A DNA stretch of 64,000 nucleotides, taken from assembly GCF_023078275.1 (NCBI RefSeq), contig NC_062995.1, forward strand, positions 11,730,917 to 11,794,916. Direction: 5' to 3'. The notes beneath the pieces are model-generated. The model was not told the DNA's origin. It saw nothing but the letters and a program-made list of their open reading frames with translations, and did not search any database. Shown in pieces: positions 56,094 to 64,000 of the stretch (the first letter of the stretch is position 1; each line of letters begins with the position of its first letter). The position numbers were made by a program, and so were the translations under genes. Origin of the DNA: Leguminivora glycinivorella. Taxonomy: Eukaryota > Arthropoda > Insecta > Lepidoptera > Tortricidae.

Positions 56094-59000
56094 TCGGAGT
56101 ATCATCCCAAAGAAACCAGAACTTACCCAGTTGATCAATGATCATGCTGTGTCCGTTGCGGCCATCTCGGAGACATGGTTACGTCCCGGGGCTCTTTTTA
56201 GAGTACCGGGGTTCTCGTGCCTCCGGGAGGACCGTAGTGACGGACGTGCTGGATGTGCGTTATTGATTAAACATTGTTACCCATTTTCTCAAATTTCTAT
56301 CCCTCCCCACTCGGATGGGATTAATGCCGTAGCTGCAAAGGTTATGGGCATTAATTTCATCTCTGTATATATACCCCATACTGAGGTAGTTGATATAGAC
56401 GAATTGCATTCTATTCTCTCATCTGTACCACACCCTCTGGTAATTCTAGGAGACTTCAATTGCCACAATATCTCTTGGGGATCATACCATTCCGATGCTT
56501 TTTCAACAGCTCTGCTGGATTTATTTGATGACATTAACGTGGGAGTCATTAACGACGGTACCTCCACGCATCGGGTTTACCCAGGTCAGAACCCCCAATC
56601 TGTTCTGGATCTGACTGTATGTTCGCCGAACCTATCGTCCTTGTTATCGTGGAGGGTTTTGCGCCAATCATATGGTAGTGATCATTTTCCGATAATTATC
56701 ACTAAACCAACGTCGATCCTCCCTTCACCACCGCCAGAGCCGCTGCTGAAATACAAAATACAGTCAGCAGACTGGCCCAATTATGCTTTTTTTGTCGAAG
56801 AGAGTATCAAAGAGAGGAACCCCACTGAGATGGACCAAGAGGGAAAGTATACGTACTTCAAAAATATCATTTTGGAAGCTGCCGACAAATTTATCCCGAA
56901 AAAGAAGCCTGCCAGGGTTAAAATTCCTTCCCCCCATGGTGGAACGCAGATTGCACGACTGCCATCAAAAAAGAAACGATGCGGAGCGCCTCTTCAATGA
57001 ATCCGGTAATTTGGACGATTACATTACTTTTAAAAAAGTTTCGGCTCATACAAAACGTTTCTTAGCAAAGGCTAAAAAGAGGGGCTGGAAGGGGTTCTGC
57101 GAGAGCCTATCTCCTAGAACCCCTCCATCTCTTGTATGGCGAAATATTAAGAGATTTAGGGGTTCATTTAATCCAGAATCTAAACCAACAATAGATTCCC
57201 CCTGGATGGCAGAATTCGCAGATAGGCTTGCCCCGCCAACTGTCCCTGAGGCGTCCTGTTTGATATCCCCCCCGCTGCCACGTTCCTCCTGTTCTCTCGA
57301 CCAACCCTTCTCATTTTCAGAGCTTAACCTGGTAATTAATGGTTTAAGGAATACTTCACCTGGAGAGGATGGGATTCCATATTGTTTCCTGTCTAAGCTA
57401 AATACTCCCGGACAGGAATATCTGCTTGGCATCATAAACCATGCCTTTAACACAGGAGAGGTTCCAGCAGATTGGAAGTCCCAGGTAGTCATTCCTATCC
57501 TAAAGCCGTCTAAAAATCCAGACGAGGCTAATTCCTATCGACCAATCGCTCTTTCTGCAACAATGGGAAAGATATTAGAACACTTGGTTAAAAATAGGCT
57601 TGAATGGTTTGTGGAAAACAATGGAATTTTAGCAGACACACAGTTCGGTTTCCGAAAGGGGCGTAGCACTATGGATAGCCTAAACATTTTAACGAGTGAT
57701 ATTAGACTTACTTTATCAAAAAACGAATATCTGCTGGGATGTTTCCTCGACATCTCTGCTGCATATGACAATGTGCTTCTTCCGGTGCTCAGGGCTAAAA
57801 TGCTACAACTGAGCATTCCCGCGAAGATTGTACACATTGTCACCTCGCTATTCATGGGCAGGTCTATCAAAATTAGACAAGGCAACTCCTATTGTCCTCC
57901 TCGGACTTTGTGGAGAGGTCTCCCTCAAGGATCGGTACTCAGCCCCCTTCTTTACAACATATACACATATGACTTAGAACAATCTGTCTTATCCTTCTGT
58001 AACATCTTGCAGTACGCTGATGATCTTGTCTTATATACGATGGCAAAGTCAATGGATAAAGCAACTGCTAGTCTGAACACGGCTCTGGGTTACCTTGGGG
58101 ATTGGCTCGGTGACCATGGGCTTACTCTATCTCCGACAAAGAGTTGTACTGTTACATTTAGCCGCAGAAGGAACATGCCAACAACTGATGTATACTATGA
58201 CGGTGTCAGAATTCCGAGTAAGGAGTCTGTAAAGTTTCTAGGTGTTATTTTGGACCATAAAATGTCTGGCACTCTGCACCACAAATACATAATAGGTAAA
58301 TGTGAAAAAAATATCAACATACTACGAGCACTGTCCGGGGTGTGGTGGGGTTCTCATCCTTATTGCCAGAAGTTACTATATAATGCCATCATACGCAGTC
58401 ATATAGATTATGGGTCACTTTTAATGGAACCTTGCAATAGGGATGGCCTTGACAAACTAGACCTCATCCAGGCAAAATGCTTGAGGATTATACTTGGCGC
58501 TATGAGGTGTTCTCCGAAGAATGGCATGCAGGTAGAAAGTGTTGACCCTCCACTGGCTCTCCGCAGACAGTATCTTGCGGACAGATTCTTAATCAAGAGC
58601 AGCTCATACTATAGCCACTTGATGCTTCCACGCTTGTGGCCGCTGGCGCTGGAGGTCACTGAAAACAGATATTGGACTTTTAAAGTTTTCCCAAGAACAG
58701 TAATATCTTTTTCCAAATTAATTAATATCTACCCCAATTTATATAAATCCGGTACTAATCCCATATTTGAAGTAGCATTTGAAACCCTTATATATACTCC
58801 TAAAGTAATATTAGATATAGGCATTTTCAAAAATGATCCAGGAGCAAACAATAAATTCAATAAATTTTTAGAAAAATGGTCAAATTACTTACCGATGTTT
58901 ACTGACGCTTCCAAGATGGATGCGACCAGTTGCGTGGGAGCAGCAGTGTGGATTCCTCGATACAATATAGCTCTCCCATTTAAATGTCCTCCACAATCTT

Positions 59001-59752
59001 CAATTTTTACAGGCGAAGCAGTTGCTATCCTTGAGGCTGTCAAATATGCAGAGACACACAACATTAGTAAAGCTATTATTTTTACTGATAGTAAAAGTTG
59101 CCTGCAGGCTATTATTGGCAACCAATTTAAAATGAAAATAAAGTTCCCTTTGATTTTAGAAATCAAAACCGTACTTCGCAGGTGTGAGTCAAAGGGTCTA
59201 ACCATAGTTCTGAGTTGGATTCCTAGCCACTGTGGCATTAATGGCAATGAGATGGTTGATACATGGGCAAGGCAAGCTATCGACATTGGTTCAGTGAAAT
59301 CGGTAATTTACAGTACTGACCTTTTGAGTGGCGCACTCGCAGACATGTTTGCCACATGGCAGGAGCAATGGGATATCTCGAAATTGCAGACGGGCAAGCA
59401 CTATGGATGTGTGCAACCTCGTATCACTCGGAAGCCGTGGTTCTATCGTTTTCGTAATTCTCCTAAATGGGTTATATCCACAATTTGCCGGTTGCGATTG
59501 GGAAAAGTATGCACTCCGTTATTTCTGGCTATGATTGGTGTCCGCGCGAACTCATTATGCCAATGCGGGCAAGAGGAGGGTAACTTGGATCACATCTTCT
59601 TTTCTTGTTCAATGTGTAGCTACTCACTGTACGATGTATTGCCCGAAAGTGTACCACGACCTATATGCTTTAGCTCGCTACTTTGTTACATGGATTCGAC
59701 CTTAACTTCTATCCTAATTAAATATTTACAAACAAATAAAATTAAACTATAA
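56035..59752 (+). pseudogene. I-like element ORF2: endonuclease, RT, RNase H, broken by two frameshifts
   Basis: Endonuclease block 56035-about 56930: FLQWNSRSI, ISETWL, GDFNCHNISWG and GSDHFPI, the APE-type active-site motifs. The frame then changes twice within about 45 bases, at a C run (56930-56935) and an A run (56967-56972). RT follows to 59752: SYRPIALSATMGKILE, FGFRKGRSTMD, the GLPQGSVLSPLL block and QYADDLVLY near 58010, then RNase H (MFTDASKM near 58895, FTDSKS, WIPSHCGINGNE) and a Cys/His tail (CQCGQEEGNLDHIFFSC). The endonuclease frame has no ATG before its first motif. Confidence 0.9.
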
Positions 59753-60109
59753 ATAACGTAAATTCATTCTCACTCTCATCTATAATATTCTATTACTTCA
59801 TTTATTCCTATTATACATATAATATGGTTTTCTTTTCTTTCATTTCCCTCATGTTGGCATTACTAACATTCTGTCATCCGCTTCCCGCTTCTTCGCTAAT
59901 CAATTTGTGTAAGTGTTGTCATGTGTTTGTCAGTGACGTCCATAACAAATGTTTTGTTTTAGGTTTTCCCTTCACATCCTTCATAAAAAATAAAAAAAAA
60001 TAAAAATACCGAACATTCTCCTCACGTGTGAAAGTCAAAGCTACGATAACACCAAGCCAACACTGACATTGGCAAATTCACCCTGTGCAAATTGGCAGGG
60101 AGTAAAAGC

Positions 60110-60140
<31 letters not shown>
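59753..60140 (+). other. 3' UTR and poly(A) of the I-like element
   Basis: Contains an internal A-rich stretch (about 59985-60008) and ends in about 29 A. AATAAA-like motifs (ATAAAAAATAAAAA) occur near 59981. Confidence 0.75.
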
Positions 60141-60144
<4 letters not shown>

Positions 60145-60830
60145 TTATTTAAAGATATTGGTTTAGTTAACTCAAGCAGACTCAGAAATAATGACGCATT
60201 ATGTCAACAAAGATACATATCGTGTATTTCGACACTGCTAATGTAAATCGAAATGGCGTCTCGGTCAAACGACCGACTATGATGCAGAACGTGGGTTCGA
60301 GTACGAAGTTTTTTTTAATCATTTGAACTTTTATGGATTTATTAAGTATTTTTTATTTTTTTAATGGAATATTTGACTATTACTATATTGCTTTCCTATT
60401 TTTTATTTTCATACAAAAATACAATAAAATCCTTTATTATTCCTTTGTTGATAAAATAAAATATTACACGTCTGGTATAATACATTATACATAGGTCATA
60501 GTGTGGGCATAGTATTAGTAAAGTATTGCATTTACTGAGCTGGTTGACCTATGTTATTATTGTGTGAATGTTTTTCTTCAACAACAAAATGGTTATATAC
60601 AAGAATATGGGTAGCTTTTGCACATTGTAATTTTTCCTCAGTCATCCGTTGACCACGAACGCTGTAAAGTGTTTGAAACATCGGGATGAATTTTAAACTC
60701 ATTATACGCGATTTAATCCGTTTTCATAGTTTTTATTTCATGAGTAACTATCTCGGTAACTGAAGACAATATTAACTAAATGGTTACAAATAATAATTAT
60801 CATCAATATAATCTGGTCCAGGCAGGCAAT

Positions 60831-60934
60831 TATGGTCGCGCGATAAATGATAAAACATCTGGCCGTCCCTATAATCGCACTTACTAATAGTGCGACAGGG
60901 ACGGCCTGATATTTTATCGTCTATCGCGCGACCA
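60831..60934. mobile_element. 104-bp palindromic MITE
   Basis: 'ATGGTCGCGCGATA...CTGGCCGTCCCT' mirrored by 'AGGGACGGCCTGATA...TATCGCGCGACCAT', enclosing 'AATCGCAC...GTGCGA', so nearly the whole length is self-complementary. Confidence 0.75.
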
Positions 60935-60947
60935 TGCTACCCGTGCT

Positions 60948-61352
60948 GTACTAGCTTTTGCCCGCGGCTTCGCTTGCGTTAGAAAGAGACAAAAGTAGCA
61001 TATGTCACTCTCCATCCCTTCAACTATCTCCACTTAAAAAACATGTCAATCCGTCGCTCCGTTTGGCCGTGAAAGACGGACAAACAAACAAACACACATT
61101 ATCTTTGGTGAAACAACGAATTCTTCCACTTCAGATTATAGAGTAACCAGCTTTTCCCATTTATAATAAACTAGCTTTTGACCGCGGCTTCGCTCGCGTA
61201 AGATAGAGACAAAAAGTAGCCTATGTCACTCTCCATCCCTTCAACTAAATCCCCTTAAATAATCACGTCAATTCGTCGCTCCGGTTTTGCCGTGAAAGAC
61301 GGACAAACAAACAGACACACACCCTTTCCCATTTGTAATATTAGTATGGATT
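60948..61352 (+). repeat. 'CCGCGGCTTCGC' repeat, two copies in tandem
   Basis: 60948-61166 (with an internal insertion near 61105-61150) and 61167-61352 share 'CTAGCTTTTG.CCGCGGCTTCGC', 'CTATGTCACTCTCCATCCCTTC' and end 'CCCATTT.TAATA'. Confidence 0.7.
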
Positions 61353-61399
61353 TGACATTATTATTTATATTTAAATAATTATATATGTATAGCCCAATT

Positions 61400-62170
61400 T
61401 CGTCGGTAACAGCGTGTTATGTAATGGCGTCGTTGGTGAATAGTCGTCTGTCACGCCGTGAAGGTGCGTTCGATTCCCAGGATTCTATAAACTTTTTGTA
61501 TTTTTTTGGATATAAATTTCGTATTTTTTATTGACCGAGCAAGAATGGAGAGCCGAAGGTATCAATTTTATCTTAGAGAACATATTGATTTTTTTATTGT
61601 CATTTTGATTTTCTATTTATTAAGTTGAGATATAAAACACAACTTTTAATACCCTCGCTAAATATAATATTTTATCGAAATTACTCCTTAGATAAAAAAA
61701 GTCCACTTGAGTTTTTAAAGCATTACGTTACTCAGTTAACTATTGCATTTTCATTTACTAATTTAAGATTTCAAAAGCGATTTAAATACCCTTGCTCCAT
61801 CGAAAATAAACAATTAGAAAAAAAAAACATTCGAATCGTAGTTTAGAAACTAAAATTTATCTATACTTTTTTGGAATTTTTTAAAATATCAGATTAGGAT
61901 AATTATGTTAGAAATTCTGAGTTCGACGAACCCAAAAAATATTACCATGTAAGAGAATAGGTTTTTAATCTTTTTTGTGGAAAACGCTCAGTAACTACTG
62001 TACGAGTACATATACATTTATGTATTTATGTATAATAATAAAACAAAAAATAGTGTCTCATAGTGTTGTGTTCCTGCCGGTGAGTAAGGCTGCCAGAGCT
62101 CAACGTGGGTATGGGGTGCTGACGACGGGAGGACTTACGGAACTAATTTGTTCCGTCTATTGTCCTTTGA
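61400..62170. other. AT-rich stretch, no gene seen
   Basis: A B-box-like GTTCGATTCCC at about 61469 with an upstream TGGCGTCGTTGG suggests a decayed tRNA-like head, but it does not fold convincingly. No other feature. Confidence 0.35.
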
Positions 62171-62174
62171 GTCG

Positions 62175-62372
62175 TCGGCAACCCAAACCCTCCTTTGAAC
62201 TTGTACACTCCTTTTTGCTGTGCACACGCAGCAAAGGGGAGTGTACAAGTTTCTAATGGGGCGGCAACGCGCATGCGACACTCTTTGAGTTGCAGGCGTC
62301 CATAGGTTACGGTGACCGCTTTCCATCAGGCGGACCGTATGCTTGTTTGCCACCGACGTAGTATAAAAAAAA
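62175..62372 (-). repeat. 'ATACTACGTC.TGGCAAACAAG' repeat, copy 3 (inverted)
   Basis: Reverse complement of 24566-24760, including the 'CTGTGCACACGCAG' hairpin and the 'GCGGTCACCGTAACC' motif in mirror form. Confidence 0.65.
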
Positions 62373-63162
62373 AAGAGAAAAAGTCCTGGATTCGAACCCA
62401 GTACTTCCATGCAAATCATGCGATGGCACATATTTACCGCAAGGCTATTTAAACAAGCTGTCACCGCGTGAAATTATCGACTAGAAGGAATACAAAAACA
62501 CTGTTTGTATGTGTGAGTGGTACTTAAAAATAGTGTAAAATAGTAAATTTATCTACATTAAGGGGATTAACGTTACAATGAGAAGTTGAATGTTTGTTGT
62601 AATACGTCAATTTTAATATTAAATGTTCGCGAAGCATAATTGAAAGTATATAAATGCCTGTACAACTCCACGAAAAAAATAAGACTGGTAATTTGCAGAT
62701 TAACGCCATCTAACGCAGCCTGAGCTTCGGGTAACCTAAGCGAGCCACCTTAAGGGTCTCTCGCATTAATTCATTTATTATGTATGAAAATTCGTTCACA
62801 AAACGGACAGCGAGCTAATTTTTGTTGTTAACAACTTATGCTAATTGGGGGGACCCAAATTCTGAAAATGGCATCAATACACATACATACATACATACAA
62901 TCACGCCTGTATCCCAGAAAGGGGTAGGCAGAACACATGAAACTAAAGTCAAAGTCAATGTCAAAGTCAATAGTTTATTGCAAGAACATAGTGAGATTAC
63001 ATAAGATGATAACATTGAATAGCAGTTCTTATGTTCTACCAAGCAAGGCATGCAATATTTAACAATTATTTACAAGTATGTACAATATAATGTCAATATA
63101 ATTTGCTACACAATAATTCATTACAAATAAACACAAGGATTGAGTCAATTTATTACATTTTT

Positions 63163-63736
63163 AGGGTTCCGTAGTCAACTAGGAACCCTTATAGTTTCGC
63201 CATGTCTGTCTGTCCGTCCGTCCGTCCGTCCGTCCGTCCGTCCGTCCGTCCGTCCGTCCGTCCGTCCGCGGATAATCTCAGTAACCGTTAGCACTAGAAA
63301 GCTGAAATTTGGTACCAATATGTATATGAATCACGCCGACAAAGTGCAAAAATAAAAAATGGAAAAAAATGTTTTATTAGGGTACCCCCCCTACATGTAA
63401 AGTGGGGGCTGAAATTTTTTTTCATTCCAACCCTAACGTGTGATATATTGTTGGATAGGTATTTAAAAATGAATAAGGGTTTGCTAAGATCGTTTTTAGA
63501 TAATATTTTTATTTTCGGAAATAATCGCTCCTAAAGGAAAAAAAAGTGCGTCCCCCCCCTCTAACTTTTGAACCATATGTTTAAAAAATATGAAAAAAAT
63601 CACAAAAGTAGAACTTTCTAAAGACTTTCTAGGAAAATTATTGTGAACTTGATAGGTTCAGTAGTTTTTGAGAAAAAAACGGAAAACTACGGAACTCTAC
63701 ACTGAGCGTGGCCCGACACGCTCTTGGCCGGTTTTT
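63163..63736 (+). repeat. 'AGGGTTCCGTAG' family, copy E, with long (TCCG)n
   Basis: Same start, order and end as copies B-D. The TCCG tract here is the longest (about 63210-63269, about 15 units). Ends with the GAGCGTG/CACGCTC hairpin and CGGTTTTT. Confidence 0.78.
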
Positions 63737-63869
63737 ATAAATTACACAGCTAAGATGTCAAATATAGGCATAGATAAATTACTTAATCTCAGGATTTACA
63801 TTAAATTGAGATCTTGGCAACTTAAATATTCTTTTACCGAGTAAAAACATTTGTCTAGTAGCCATTCCG

Positions 63870-64000
63870 TAACTACTAAAGCTTCAGTGCCACTCTTGGC
63901 AAATAAGGGGTTGAAAGAAAACGAAACTGTGACATTGCAGTGACAGGTTGCCAGCACCTCGCCTACACCACAATTTAACCCATATCCCATAGTCGCCTTC
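63870..64000 (-). repeat. Inverted copy of the 22255-22482 repeat, cut by window edge
   Basis: 'AACTACTAAAGCTTCAGTGC' and 'TAACCCATATCCCATAGTCG' are the reverse complement of the 22310-22430 region. Confidence 0.7.

Larger units (their letters stand above)
54400..60140 (+). mobile_element. I-like non-LTR retrotransposon with poly(A) tail
   Basis: ORF1 with three CCHC knuckles, then EN, RT and RNase H, a 350-bp 3' UTR and a poly(A) run (about 60111-60139). An RNase H domain after RT separates it from Jockey/CR1 and places it near the I/LOA/R1 group; I favour I-like. The exact 5' end and target duplication could not be fixed (start given is approximate). Confidence 0.85.

Noticed and set aside
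60230..60300. tRNA-like sequence with GGGTTCGAGT
   Set aside because: Only the B-box region resembles a tRNA; no acceptor or anticodon stem could be paired.
62375..62460. tRNA-like sequence on the minus strand with GGGTTCGAATCC
   Set aside because: The T arm is good, but the acceptor ends do not pair and the anticodon arm is unclear. Possibly an old SINE head; not listed as a feature.
63140..63355. Short frame with SVRPSVRPSVRP repeats
   Set aside because: Created by the (TCCG)n tract of a dispersed repeat; copies differ in unit number without regard to frame.

Overview
The window is nuclear DNA of an insect, very probably a moth or butterfly. It is AT-rich and packed with the tRNA-headed SINEs, MITE hairpins and 'CCGCGGCTTCGC' or 'AGGGTTCCGTAG' dispersed repeats that I associate with Lepidoptera. 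It also holds BEL/Pao, copia, mariner, RTE-like, I-like and R2/R4-like elements. No prokaryotic genes, CRISPR array or operon were seen. The order assignment is inference from repeat style; the element classes are read from protein motifs.

Host genes. A multi-exon minus-strand gene occupies about 10.28-31.61 kb. Ten exons could be placed by joining GT/AG sites with consistent phase: a ZAD domain split over exons 1-2, an acidic/lysine-rich linker (exon 3), then a run of C2H2 fingers, several assembled only across exon junctions. It runs off the left edge. A second ZAD gene starts on the plus strand at 51553; only its first coding exon was found. Nearly everything else is transposon-derived.

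Layout. 1-1476: dispersed repeats, three SINE copies and a relic non-LTR C-terminus. 1477-10195: a complete BEL/Pao element (minus strand) with identical 253-bp LTRs, one 2563-codon Gag-Pol-Env frame and a 5-bp target duplication, inserted into a SINE in the last visible intron of the zinc-finger gene. 10.3-31.6 kb: zinc-finger exons separated by repeat-filled introns, including a short non-autonomous LTR element (15140-17278) inserted four bases past the end of exon 7, decayed tandem copies of exon 7, and many MITEs. 32510-38484: a copia-type element with two near-identical LTRs. 40425-about 47571: a second, damaged BEL/Pao element (plus strand) with one LTR, a frameshift in gag and an in-frame loss of the integrase core. 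48674-49962: a mariner with 25-bp TIRs and a frameshifted D,D34D transposase. 51.9-52.9 kb: a relic R2/R4-like C-terminus split by a 152-bp MITE. About 54.4-60.14 kb: an I-like non-LTR element (ORF1, then EN-RT-RNase H) ending in poly(A). 60.2-64 kb: MITEs and dispersed repeats.

How the parts relate. The BEL and copia elements carry their own LTR, primer site and polyprotein logic. Both BELs use a primer site matching the tRNA-Tyr 3' end and share an identical 24-nt block in the leader. The most useful biology is how insertions sit against host exons: SINE and BEL downstream of exon 10, an LTR element at the exon 7 donor, a hairpin MITE beside exon 8, and inverted repeats around exon 9.
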